A program made the translations under genes and the position numbers. Positions 12,632-23,377 of a DNA stretch of 64,000 nt are shown here, piece by piece (the first letter of the stretch is position 1; the number at the start of each line of letters is the position of its first letter). Under the pieces are notes generated by a model, which had not been told where the DNA came from, made no database searches, and was given only the letters and a program-made list of their open reading frames with translations. The stretch is from the NCBI GenBank assembly GCA_037043015.1, contig CM073324.1, positions 26,552,097-26,616,096 of the forward strand. The letters run 5' to 3'. The DNA comes from Bryum argenteum. Its lineage: Eukaryota > Streptophyta > Bryopsida > Bryales > Bryaceae.

Positions 12632-13972
12632 TACAGTACCCTCCAACAAGTATACGTGCTTTTTGCTCTCCAGACTTCTTCTCTCTTCACAGTCCACTCT
12701 CTTTAGCTTCTATTTTCTCAGTGATTGTTCAGTGAATTTTCTTGTTACAATGAAGACTAGATGTTTGAGTGTGGATGAGCAAGCGCTTATAGTTGGAATG
12801 CATAAAGGTGGTGCTAAAGGGGTAGAAATTGCTGCCGAATTAGGTTATCACAAAAATACTGTCTATACTGTTTTGAAGAGGTTTGAGCGTCGACAAACTC
12901 TTGAGACTCAGAAAGCTTCAGGTCGTCCACCAATTCTATCAAAACGTAGTGTTAGGATTGTAACACGCACTTTGGGTACAGATCGTAACCAAACCCTAGC
13001 TGACATTACAAATCGTAGTGGATTTAATGTGAGCTCTTCCACTGTGAGGAAGGCTTTACATGAGGTAGGTTTTTATAATCGAGTTGCAGCAAAAAAGCCG
13101 TTTTTGAGTGATGCCCATAGACTTAGAAGGCTTGAGTTTGCTAGGAAACATCGAAATTGGACATATGAGGAGTGGAAGAAGGTGATTTGGATAGACGAGT
13201 CAACCTTTGAGGTGGGGAAGAGTGCACGACAAGTGACGGTGTGGCGAAAAAGTGATGAAAGGTTCAATTTAGATTGTTTGACTCCATCATTTAAGTCCGG
13301 ACGTTCTTCCGTGATGATTTGGGAGCTTTCACAGCCACCCACAAGCTTCCTTTGATTTGTATGCCTCCAAATCGACGCAAACCGCAGATTTCGTTGAAAT
13401 TGTGTATGACGGGGTTTTGGGGCCGTTTCTAGCTACGGAAGAGGATGCTTGCACATTGTCGCTTATGGAGGATGGAGCTCCTGTCCATAGAAGTAAGGTG
13501 TCGAATATTGGAGAGAAAGTCACAAAACTAAGAAAGTTGTGTGGCCACCAAATTCACCGATTTGAATCCGATCGAGAATGTTTGGAAGTCTGCTTGAAAG
13601 ATGTCGTGCGTAAAAAGCGCAGCCCAAGAATCAATTGGATATGTGGGTGGCGATGAGAGGTTGAGTGGATGGCTATTCCTCGAGTAAACTTGAATCGTTA
13701 GTTTCTTCCATGCCGAGAGAGAATTAGAGTCGTCTTGCTTGCAGTGGTGGTCACACCCGTTGGTGAATTTCATGTTTGTGTTGTTAAAATTTGTTGTTAG
13801 GGTTTAGTTTTTTACATTTGATAGATAGCTTAGACACAAACAAACACTATCTTGTACATATTTGTGATTTTTGAAGTAAAATTTTATAAGAAAAATTTGA
13901 ACTTTGTAGCAAGTTCTGTGCAGTTCAAAACTGTCGAGTGGAAAGCACGTATACTTGTTGGAGGGTACTGTA
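12632..13972 (+). mobile_element. Tc1-like DNA transposon with TA target duplication
   Basis: Terminal inverted repeats of about 29 bp begin CAGTACCCTCCAACAAGTAT and are identical at both ends (12634 onward and up to 13970). TA flanks both sides. At 1337 bp it is close to a complete Tc1 element. It lies just past the F-box gene stop codon. Identical termini indicate a fairly recent insertion, although the transposase frame is already broken. Confidence 0.92.
12750..13656 (+). pseudogene. Tc1-like transposase, frameshifted
   Basis: The frame from ATG 12750 to 13355 encodes a Tc1-type helix-turn-helix (KGGAKGVEIAAELGYHKNTV...) followed by the start of the DDE domain with the first catalytic Asp in VIWIDESTFE. 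The next part continues in other frames; 13357-13656 carries LMEDGAPVHRS, which corresponds to the second catalytic Asp region (QDNAPxHRS in intact relatives). The frame changes near 13.32-13.38 kb and again near 13.52-13.60 kb, so no full transposase can be made. Tc1-type elements are common in animals and fungi and unusual in flowering plants. Confidence 0.85.
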
Positions 13973-14340
13973 CAGTCTCTACTGCTGAAGCTATTACATT
14001 GTAACATATGTAGATTGGTTTTCAAAGACTTCAGGTTGAGCATTTGAATTTAGACCTCAAGCCTCATCGGCATAAATGTAGTGACCGAGTGTATAGAGAT
14101 CAATAGGTGCATCATGGTGACACCTTTGTGATTATAACATAAAAGAAAGTAACGGTTTATTTTTACCATGATCAGCACAATCGGAAACCCACATAGTCAT
14201 TTCCAAGTACTGATCATCACTAAATTCCTAAGTTTAAGTTAAAAAGAGAGCTCATTGAAGTGACCCTAATTCTAGTACCGCGGCAATGTTGGAAAGAACG
14301 AACATGGTGTCCTTTGTGCACACAAAATTGAGTGGTTAGC
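13973..14340. other. Intergenic between convergent genes
   Basis: About 370 bp between the Tc1-like element and the 3' end of the kinase gene. It probably holds the kinase 3' UTR; I see nothing else. Confidence 0.4.
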
Positions 14341-17300
14341 TTACATTATCATACATTGAGAAGATTGAGGTGGAGGAGCCGGAGGGACCGGAGAGCCAGT
14401 GGGATGTCCAGGGCACTCTTCCATACTTGTTTTCTTCCTCCTTTTCCGACGACGATGATGTCTACGTCGGCGATGATGAATCACATGAACAACCTTATGG
14501 ACAACTTTCGCGGCGCGCTTTCTTAAATGTGGTGACTTTATCTACAATCATTTCTCTTTCCAATTAGTTACTGTACATATCTTCATTGTGAATTAGGTGT
14601 TTGATATGATGATGATATTCTTTGTTATGGAGTTTGAAACATACCGCTTTCTTTACTGCTTCGCGTACTTGCTTGTAAACATCATCCGGTGTTGTCACGG
14701 TACAAACCTAGAGGCATAAGAGAAGGCTTATTCTTAAGATCATTGGCACAACAAATCCTTTACAGTTGAAAATAAAAGTCTTACATACCTCGGCTATCAT
14801 AAGCAAGATTCAAGTTTTTCAGGCTTGAATGAATTTGATGATTGCCACAATCATCTTTGGAATTTTAAGAGAAATCACTATTTTGGAGGAAGCAACAACA
14901 TCTTGACATTTATTGATTATTCATGAAGGAGTCTTCATGAGACTATATACAACGTGTTGAATTATAATGATGATAGCAAGAACAATAAGAATGAAAGTTC
15001 AATACCTTCTTGAGAGAAATAGATTTCATTTTCTCGTAGTACGAGATGACAGGTAAAGATTCTTTTCTAAAAGTAACAAGGCGCTTGTTGATTGTTTTTA
15101 CATTGTCATCAGCTCGTCCACTTGATTGTCCTCGTTGCATTAGTCGATGAATAAGCACTTGACTAGGTGCATGTAGATATAACACCATATCTGGCGCTCT
15201 CATCTACATTCATTCAACAATCGTCTCAGTTGTAATTTTATTTGCTTACACACTATTGTCCGCTATTTAAAAGAGTATATTTAATCTGTAATAACTAGTG
15301 CATGTTATAGTGAATCTTTCACTACTTGAGTTACTATGGATTTTCACCTTGTCATTCATAGGAGGTATGCACAAGTTATACCTTAAACATGATACAAGCT
15401 GACATTTTTTGTGCAAAAATTAAGTCATAACCACAACAAACTCCATACCACTTCTCAAAAACTCTTCCACAAGCTTCCTAGGTTATTGAAGGATTACTAG
15501 ATAGTATCAAATTATTTTGTAGGAGAAGCTAATATGTTTGTCCAAATTTAGATTGGCAGTCTTTATATTTGAGGGTACCTCCACACTATAAATATTTATC
15601 CCCTCATCCTTGACATGAAATAATTATTTATTTAAAACTTGTATGCCTACTTATTGTGGAGTGTAAGTATTCTTCCTATCATTGATACATAGGAATGTCA
15701 ATAATAACCTCATCATAAGTAAATATAATCAATTAGTGGTAGAGAAAAAAAATTGCCTAATTTGTAAAAAGAGTAGTCTAAACAATTGACTTTATTAGCT
15801 CTTAACCATTTAAAAGGAGGTAAAATGTAGTTATGTCTTAATTTTTTAATGAACACCAAAAACATTGATTGCCCAACCTCCCCCTCAACAAGCAAGGAGT
15901 AGTTTGTTATCGGAACATATAACCACAAAGCACTACACAAGAGTTGTTGATTAGTGTTGCAAACATTAATTGCAAACCAAAATACTACTAAATGACACAT
16001 GTTAAAACACTAATCCTCGGAAAGGAATACTAAATGTGAGAACATGAAATTTAAAGGAAGGAAAAGGAAATATTGAGATTGGTGAAATTGGTGGCTCCAA
16101 GAAAAGATAGAGAGCATTCGCGGCTAAATTTGAACTTTAATCTCAAAATTATTGAGAAATAAGGTACGGTGCTCTAAAATGGAGTAGGGTTCATTGAAAT
16201 GGAGCTCTTTGCTCATAGGTACACAATAACCGCCTAATGCAACAGTTCCATATACTCACACTGAACATTACAGGGTGCCATTTTAAGCCACTATTATAGA
16301 AACACCTATATATCCACCTTCAAAAATTCATAGAATTGAAGAATGCAATATTGACAATTCCTCTTGCTCTATCCTTCTCCTATGCACAAAACTGCTTGCA
16401 CTATTGACTTGACTACAACTTCCATATTACAAAAAATCCTAGAGCCACTTCAGAGCACCTTACCTTAGTGTAATGTCTGACTTTTAGTAAACAAGCACTA
16501 ATCCTCACATAATACTAACAACAAGTCTAGTATAGTTGACTTCAATCCGAGAAAAAATTAAAAAATCAAAATCAAAAATCATATGACAATGATGCATGGT
16601 ATAGGTATAGTGCAGCGTTGTCTTATCATGGAATTCCTACTCATTTGTTAAACACAATTTAGATGAGATGTACATTTAAGACATCCTCAATGTATCAAAT
16701 GTACATCTCATCTAAATTGTGTTTGACAAATGAATAGAAATTTCATCTGATAAGACAAACAGTGGTATAGTGGTTTCGTAGTTACTAGTTTTTGGAACTC
16801 TTTGGCTTGGTTGACAGCACGAGGGAAGCCATCGAGCAGATATCCCGGTGCAGTGGGAGGTTGTTTCATGGCCTTCTGCATGAGCTGCATGGTGAGATTC
16901 ATGGGCACCAATTTGCCTTCCTTCATGATGGCGGCACAATCCTTGCCAATTTGCGACCCTGCTTTCACCTCCGCTCGCAGAATATCTCCAAGAGAAATGT
17001 GCTTAAACCCAAACTCCTTCACCATTCTCTCACACTGCGTGCCCTTCCCAGTCCCTGGTCCACCTGCACCGGAAACACATCTCTCAAAAGAATCTCAAAA
17101 CTCCCGAAGTACATTCTGATTGAATCATCCGAATAAAATGAGTCTAGGTATGACATTTTCGGTGCAATACTCCGATTTTGTTCCGAAAACAGATTTCAGT
17201 TTCGACAACAGTCGGAAATGGAACAAAAGAACATACCGAGCACCATGATGATTGGTTTGCTCAATGCGGAATCGGCTTTGGGTTTTGATTTTGCGGAGGG

Positions 17301-17366
17301 TTTTGGTGTTTTTGGATTCTGGGTATCGGAATTCTTGGAATCTGTTTTTGATGGGGTTCCGCCCAT
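14341..17366 (-). CDS. Adenylate / UMP-CMP kinase family protein with basic C-terminal tail
   Basis: Five exons on the minus strand: 17366-17237, 17063-16786, 15203-15006, 14707-14645, 14541-14341. All junctions are GT-AG and in phase, giving 289 aa. Nucleoside monophosphate kinases move phosphate from ATP to AMP or UMP/CMP. The P-loop GGPGTGKGTQC is split by intron 1. The NMP-binding region (LGDILRAEVKAGS, KEGKLVPMNLT, GYLLDGFPRAVNQA) and the lid (RLMQRGQSSGRADDN, RLVTFRKESLPVISYYE) are present. The N terminus MGGTPSK fits the N-myristoylation pattern. The last exon encodes a run of Arg, His and Lys (HHRRRRHHRRRKRRKK) and ends CMIM, which isoform-1-type kinases lack. The core is secure; the last exon rests on phase and a TGTAG acceptor only. 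Confidence 0.88.
16617..16760. repeat. Hairpin (foldback) in kinase intron 2
   Basis: Two arms of about 60 nt, 16617-16677 and 16697-16760, are inverted copies with few mismatches around a loop of about 20 nt. The inner 28 bases of each arm match perfectly (AACACAATTTAGATGAGATG and flanks). It starts 26 bp downstream of the exon 2 donor, inside the intron. It may be a tiny foldback MITE or a small-RNA precursor. Confidence 0.8.
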
Positions 17367-18518
17367 AGTGGAACCCTAATTTGATCGCGAATCTCTCGTC
17401 TTGCTCAGCCGAAGCCCTTCTTCACCAACATTTTGTCCATAGCTTTGAGTTTCAATCGTGACCCATGTCATACGAAGTGCTCGTCTCTCATTGATTCTGC
17501 CTACTCTTTTGCTATTGTGTTCTTGTTGCCTCTGACTTCGAAAGTAAACCTATCCAATGGTTTTGTTTTGGCAATGATGCTAGTTCACAAAGACTTGGTT
17601 GCGTCGCGTTCATAACAATCGTGAACAGACTTGGTTAAGACTAAGCTTCATTTCTTCACTGTCATTTACAAAATCCTCGTCAATTGTATTGGTTATTCAT
17701 ATGCATATATTTCAAGCATCTCCAATGTTTATAAATTGTATTTTCTAAAAGATTCTTTGATTACAAGATCTTGTCTCATTTGATTCTTCAAGCCTTTAGA
17801 TTGTTGAATCGAGGTGGAGATTGTGAGCTCGTAGAGTGTAAGAGTGTTCAAAAAAATAATATGAAGAAGAAAGGACATGCAACGAAGAGGTAGCATTTCA
17901 AAGGTTATAATATCATGGGTTATGATATCCTCATTCTAAGCAACTAGAAGAAGGTTGTTGGGCTTTTACTTTTTTGGGTTGATTTTGTGAAATATGTAAT
18001 TTTATTCAATGATAGAAATCTCGTTCTCATGTGTATTTAACCCCTAAAGATCCACAGCGACCAAATTAGCTTTTTGCTTCTTCCGGCATTCTAAATGAAG
18101 AGGTTAAAAGTAATATTTTTGCTTAAGATTTTTAGTAGGTGCTTTCTATAATGCAAAGTGTATGTGGAAAATTTTTCAAAGCCAAATTCCAATTTCAAAA
18201 TTTTCATCTAAAAAGTTTTGGTTCAAAATCCAAATGAGGCAATTTAAATGTAGATTTATTTTTTGAATTTTTCTATTTACAATAAAATCATAATCAAATC
18301 ACCACTCATGTTCGAGAGTGACTCATGTCATAAAGACTACCATTTTTACAATGGCAGGCTCCAAATACTTTAAGAACAATCTTCACAATTTCTAGTAATT
18401 TTACGAATTTTTAAAAAAATTGTCAAAATTGGAGATCTTGGAATTTTTCAAACTTTTTTTCTCAAAGTTCACAAACTCATAAAGGCACCTACTCATTTTT
18501 CAATTTTTCTTTAAAAAA
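17367..18518. other. AT-rich intergenic DNA with a partial TTAA-element end
   Basis: 5' flank of the kinase gene. At 18037-18075 the sequence TTAA-CCCCTAAAGATCCACAGCGACC resembles one terminus of the 233-bp TTAA elements (copies A and B). No matching second end was found, so it is a solitary or decayed end. Nothing else recognised. Confidence 0.4.
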
Positions 18519-18754
18519 TCTCTATTACAATACAGGAGGCTTTGTCTCACACGACGGTTCCGCGCTGGAATCTGTCGTGGAGACTTGAAGGGATATTAAT
18601 ACCCTTTTACGTTCTAATACGCTATAATACCCTTTTACAAAGAGTAAAGGGATTTCAACAGTCAATACCCATTGTGACTTATTTGAAGTTTATGAATGTT
18701 TTATAGCTTTAGGCAATCCAAGTTGAACGTGCTCAACGGCACGGGTCCCACTAG
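18519..18754 (+). mobile_element. Helitron-like non-autonomous element, copy 1
   Basis: The element begins TCTCTATTACAATACAGGAG after an A and ends ...CCCACTAG before a T. A short hairpin (CGTGC-TCAACG-GCACG) sits about 10 bp before the CTAG end. A 5' TC, a 3' CTRR with subterminal hairpin, insertion between A and T and no target duplication are Helitron features. A second copy lies at 26888-27100; the two share both ends and most of the middle. Confidence 0.7.
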
Positions 18755-19283
18755 TATATATATAATGTGATGCATGTTTTCCTATGTTGTTGTTTTTGAA
18801 CCTTCTTTTTAAAAATAATCTACATGAAGATCAAAAAGTGGATTGAGTCTTCAAATTTTTACATGAGCGTATCAAACTTAACTATCTAAATGAAAAGAAA
18901 TATGGGGAAAATGTTTGTAATAACAATTTTCAAGTTTCCCTTTGCGCCATGGAGACAAAGTCTCACAAGCAATACCAAAAAAAAAATTGCATCAATTTTG
19001 ATAGTTACGATCTCACAAATGGTGCAAATCCAAGGGTTGAATTCTACATGGTAATACCAATGGTGGGTAGGTTTGAGATCTTACGATTGGAAGTACAAAA
19101 GAACTGTAAAAATCTTGACCATACCTCAATTCCAACACGGTGGTAGATATTAGCAATTTCTTGTTTTGGAACTTAAAAGGAACTTGGATTCTTAGGGGTA
19201 AGATGTATGAGGAATACTCAAAAATCGCCCATTTTTTAATTATTTAATACTAGATCTCTAAATGCTTGAGATCCAAATTTCTA

Positions 19284-19359
<76 letters not shown>

Positions 19360-20200
19360 TTTTTCATTGATATCTTTGTTTACAGGAACTTGGGTGATAG
19401 GTCCTATGGTCATGCATATACAACATGAAGAGTTTTGAAGAGTTTTAAGAATTATAGTGAGTGGTATTTGATTGTAATCAAGAGACGCTTTACATGAAGA
19501 GTCGAGTTATACATGAGGTCGAATGAAGGCAAATATTCTCTTAACATGATTGGTTCATTTCTTATAGTTCAAAAGATAGACCAATCACACTGAAAAGATT
19601 TTTCCATTCCTTTGACCCAATGTATAGCTTGACTCCTCATGTAAAGTGACACTAAGAGTTAATTTAATCTAATTATCATGGCAAGGAGAAGAAAGGACAA
19701 TAAAAACAAGTGAACGAACAAATGAGGGAAAGGGAGAATGTCTAAACAAGAGAGGGGGAACAAGGGAAGAGAGGATGGAGAACGGGTAATGAGGGAAGGG
19801 ATAAGGAATTGGAAATGGAGGATCGGGAATGCAGATGGGGAAATCCGTATAATTTTTGACAACACCAAATAAAAAGTTGGCCCGTTGGGACGACGAGTAC
19901 CTTAATTGTGTATAAGGTTCATTAATATTTTCATTTGCATGTTCTACTTACCAAAAGCACTCTAGTTAAAACATATACTTAATTATTACAAAAGCGCGGA
20001 CATATTGTAAATGATAATTGGACCCTCTAATCAACTCATTAAAGATTGAGTTTCAGTCCATTAACAATTGCAAAGCCTTAGATATCATGTCAAACATGGC
20101 ATTATTATTGTGTTGATATACATGGTGGTAGATACCTAGTTAAAACCTCTCATCAACCCTGGTGTCGTTATGGCTTAAAAATATAATGTGGACACCGCAG
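18755..20200. other. AT-rich intergenic DNA
   Basis: No gene seen. It contains the dinucleotide run listed separately at 19283-19358. Confidence 0.4.
19283..19358. repeat. Compound microsatellite (TC)n(TA)n
   Basis: About nine CT units pass directly into about 28 TA units with one GTA interruption. Confidence 0.95.
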
Positions 20201-20214
20201 ATAGAGTCATAACA

Positions 20215-20700
20215 TGTGGTATAGGCATGGGATCAAGCATGGCATGATGTCAAACACACCATTAAAGCATGATTTCTTAGCGTAGTGTGAAAATTTGGTG
20301 TAAAAGCATTGCGTCAAGCATGATTTCAAACGTGGCGTACAAGTTTAATTTCAAAGTCTGGCATTAAGCATGGTGTCAAAGCGTGGCACTAAGCATGGTG
20401 TCAAAGCGTGGCACTAAGCATGGTGTCAAAGCGTGGCACTAAGCATGGTGTCAAAGCGTGGCGTCAAAGGGTAGTGTGAGAGCGTGGCGTCAAAGGGTAG
20501 TGTGAGAGCGTGGCGTCAAAGGGTAGTGTGAGAGCGTGGCGTCAAAGGGTAGTGTGAGAGCGTGGCGTCCAAGGGTAGTCTGAGAGCGTGGCATCGAGCA
20601 TGGTGTAAAAATCTTGTATCAAGCATGGTGTAAAGATGTAGCATGAAACATGGTCTTGAATGGCATTTCAGATGGTCCTCAACACGACGTCAAGTGGTGT
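20215..20700. repeat. Minisatellite with two adjoining repeat types
   Basis: The core at 20365-20470 is about four copies of a 25-bp unit (AGCATGGTGTCAAAGCGTGG plus CACTA). It passes directly into about five copies of a 26-bp unit (GTCAAAGGGTAGTGTGAGAG plus CGTGGC) up to about 20600. More diverged relatives (AAGCATGGTGTAAA and similar) extend on both sides. The two units share the GCGTGGC-GTCAAAG junction, so one probably arose from the other by unequal exchange. Confidence 0.9.
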
Positions 20701-20760
20701 TTAAAATATTGTTACCTTGATTGTGTCAAAATGCAATTATTCATGTGGTGTGAAGCATGG

Positions 20761-21748
20761 CATTAAACATTCGAATGAATGTGCATTTGTCCCAACTTTT
20801 TGAAGAAAACACGTTATAGTAATCATTTATTCACTTAATTATTGTTTTTCACTTTAGTTTCAGTTAACTATGAAAGAACTTATTAGCTTATCTCTCTCAT
20901 TGCTTATTTTTAACTCCCTAAAAATTTCGTTACACTTTGTGGCTACCAATTGACACGTTTGGGAATGTAGAGTGGTAATGCTCTTGTCCAAGGGTGGATC
21001 TTTCTACTTGTCACTCAACTTCACCACACAATGAATAAAAGAGGCTCTTGTACATAAGCCATATTTTTAGGATGTTGCAAGTACCCTTCTACACAAAGAT
21101 GAGCAAAAGTGTTCCAATGTATATTGCCGTAGATTCAAGTTGGAAATTTTGATAGCCTAGAAAGATGAAAAAAAAAAACCTAAAACAAGGTGTAAAACTT
21201 TTAGTGTATGATGGAAAGTCAACCATTTTCAAATTTTTTGTGTAAAATTTAGGCGCTTCGAGAGGTGATAAGACCTATTAACACATCTATCATAATATGT
21301 TTTTGCCAAGTCTTTCTAAATTTTTTGAATGGTATAGACCAAGGGTGCGGCATAAAAATTGCGCCTTAAAAATTGCTGCGTCTTAAAAATTATTATTGCG
21401 GCTCGGGACTAAATCAGCAATACATTGACAGTAATTCATGATGACATACAGATAGCAAAACAGTGCTCTTTAATACAATCCAGAACAAGTATGGACAAAG
21501 TGGACCTATGATTTACACCTGAGTTCTTCACGACCAGGTCCTTCCTCTTAGCAGGTCCCAAAACCATTGCCACTATCTCAATTCCAACTAGGATGCAAGC
21601 TCGCGGGCCTCAAAGAGCCCGCTTTGCATCCATCCCGAAGTGAATGAAGGCAACTATAAGCTCAAAACGACGCGAATTAAGCCAACCTTCCATTCCAGCA
21701 GACTACCGCGCAGTGAACCACGCCCCATCTAAAGTTCCTGCAGTAACT
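20761..21748. other. Intergenic, then 3' flank of EMSY-like gene 1
   Basis: From about 21430 to 21748 the sequence matches the 3' flank of EMSY-like gene 3 (about 54088-54331), so the duplication that made the two genes extends past the coding region. The rest holds no recognisable gene. Confidence 0.5.
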
Positions 21749-23296
21749 CTAGCTATCATCTCCGTCTCCGTCGCCATCATCATCTGCATTGTCCAATTCT
21801 GCATCAGAGCCACCTTCCCTCTCTGCATCTCCGTTGTTGCCCTCCGATCCCTCATCTCTCCTGTCCCCACCTGTATCATCCTCCTCGTCACTCTCTTCCA
21901 GATGATTTCCTGTATCCTGAACGCTGTGAGGCTCTTTCTCCAAGCCCACAGAGTGGACAGGAGAATCTACTACATCCACTCTCTCATCCTCGCTCCCATC
22001 GTCAGAATATTCTGACAGAGCCGCCAACCCCTTCTGCAACATCTCCTCATATTCTCGAGCTGACTGTCTAACCACCTCGAGCTTTTCCAGGTCCTTCACA
22101 TTTTCTAGTTCCGCGCATTCATTCACAAGCGAAAATATTTCAGCTTCTGGGTACTGTATGTGTGTTTGTCGACCTTTCTCGTCTACTCCATTCCTGTCCT
22201 CTTCAGCAGGAGCCCCTCCTCTCCACGGTCTAGACTGTGGCGTGGGTGCCAACGCACTCTTGTCGAGTGCAGGTCTTCCTCTTTGACCACTCCCTTTCGG
22301 CCTTCCCACTACACCCCCGTAGGCCCCTCTGCCCCGTTTCATTCCCCTTCCAGCTCCTCGTTCGGGAGCATTCAAGCTCGGAACTTTGCCGTCGAATACA
22401 ACAGGATCCGTTCTGGGGTCGGATAGCCACTGCATGTCGTTCTGATCCATTGCCTTCAAATCCACCCATTCGTGACTCTCGTCCGGAGTACCAGTATCAT
22501 ACGCAAGGCAATGGTACATACTCTCCTTGTCGTACTCTATAATCAACGCCTCGTAGTGCTTATTGTCTGCGGGCCACTTGATCCGGAGCCTTCGACCTAC
22601 CCACGTTTCAGCACGGGAATCTGTCGACGGACCTGCACCCTTGTGGTTCCTCCACGGCGTCGCCCCCCTTCCACTGCCCAATCCCCCTCTCCCTGAAGGC
22701 GGTCCTGGAGTCCCAACAATCGATGGTCCTCTCGAAGGTACCTGGATGTCAGCAACACCTTTGCTGCGTGACTTCTTTCCACTGGACAACCCCCGCCCCT
22801 CTGAAGCTGAAGGTAAGCTCTGCGGTGCCGGTTTCAGCATTGGGGCAGGAGGAGGCAGAATAGGAGCCACTTTTTGCCTCTTCCTACTTTGAGACACAGC
22901 AGGGCTCGGGGAAGTGTCCCGATGGTGGAGGGGCATGCCAGGGTCTACGCCTGTCTGTCTCCACATCCTGATCCTTCGAAGGGTCTCATCATTCTGGACC
23001 TTTCCCAGCATCTCTCTGTGCAGCTCGTCTTCCACTCTTAGCTCCATCCTCATATTCGTGATGAGCCCTTCCTTGGACCACGTAATAACCTCCGACTGTG
23101 CACTGAACGCCCTAAGCAAGGACAGGTACGCATCCAGCTCCAGTTGACGAATCTGCTGATCAATGTGAAAGGAGTTCGCCGGCTTCCCATTGCCACTAGG
23201 CCGACCCTTCCGAACACTCTGAGACCGCACGACCTGGGTAGGGGGGAGATCGTCATCGTCCGTTCCATCGCTGTCCGACTGGTTGTACACCATCAT
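21749..23296 (-). CDS. EMSY-like protein 1 (ENT and Tudor/Agenet-like domains)
   Basis: One uninterrupted frame of 515 aa from the MMVYNQSDSDGTDDDD start; the frame stays open upstream to 23377. An ENT domain lies near residues 44-115 (HIDQQIRQLELDAYLSLLRA ... LRRIRMWRQTG), as in the N-terminal domain of human EMSY and plant EMSY-LIKE proteins. A Tudor/Agenet-type domain lies near 245-300 (WVGRRLRIKWPADNKHYEAL...HEWVDLK). AT-hook-like basic motifs follow (KRGRG, GRPKGSGQRGRP), then a coiled-coil module (IQYPEAEIFSLVNECAELEN) and a very acidic tail. Plant EMSY-LIKE proteins are nuclear histone readers linked to immunity and chromatin. Known family members usually have many introns; the coding part here has none, which suggests a retroposed ancestor. 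It is nearly identical to gene 3 except in the C-terminal module. Confidence 0.88.
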   Translation of the reverse strand: MMVYNQSDSDGTDDDDLPPTQVVRSQSVRKGRPSGNGKPANSFHIDQQIRQLELDAYLSLLRAFSAQSEVITWSKEGLITNMRMELRVEDELHREMLGKVQNDETLRRIRMWRQTGVDPGMPLHHRDTSPSPAVSQSRKRQKVAPILPPPAPMLKPAPQSLPSASEGRGLSSGKKSRSKGVADIQVPSRGPSIVGTPGPPSGRGGLGSGRGATPWRNHKGAGPSTDSRAETWVGRRLRIKWPADNKHYEALIIEYDKESMYHCLAYDTGTPDESHEWVDLKAMDQNDMQWLSDPRTDPVVFDGKVPSLNAPERGAGRGMKRGRGAYGGVVGRPKGSGQRGRPALDKSALAPTPQSRPWRGGAPAEEDRNGVDEKGRQTHIQYPEAEIFSLVNECAELENVKDLEKLEVVRQSAREYEEMLQKGLAALSEYSDDGSEDERVDVVDSPVHSVGLEKEPHSVQDTGNHLEESDEEDDTGGDRRDEGSEGNNGDAEREGGSDAELDNADDDGDGDGDDS

Positions 23297-23377
23297 GCCA
23301 CTTTCAATGAAATTAAATTCAGGAGTTTTTTTACGCTGCAGGTCAACAAAGCACACCACTGCACGTCTCAGTACCAA

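Noticed and set aside
14332-14567. Plus-strand frame with an acidic DDDDVYVGDDE stretch
   Set aside because: It is antisense to the last exon of the kinase gene, whose reading frame continues in phase from the preceding exon through good splice sites.
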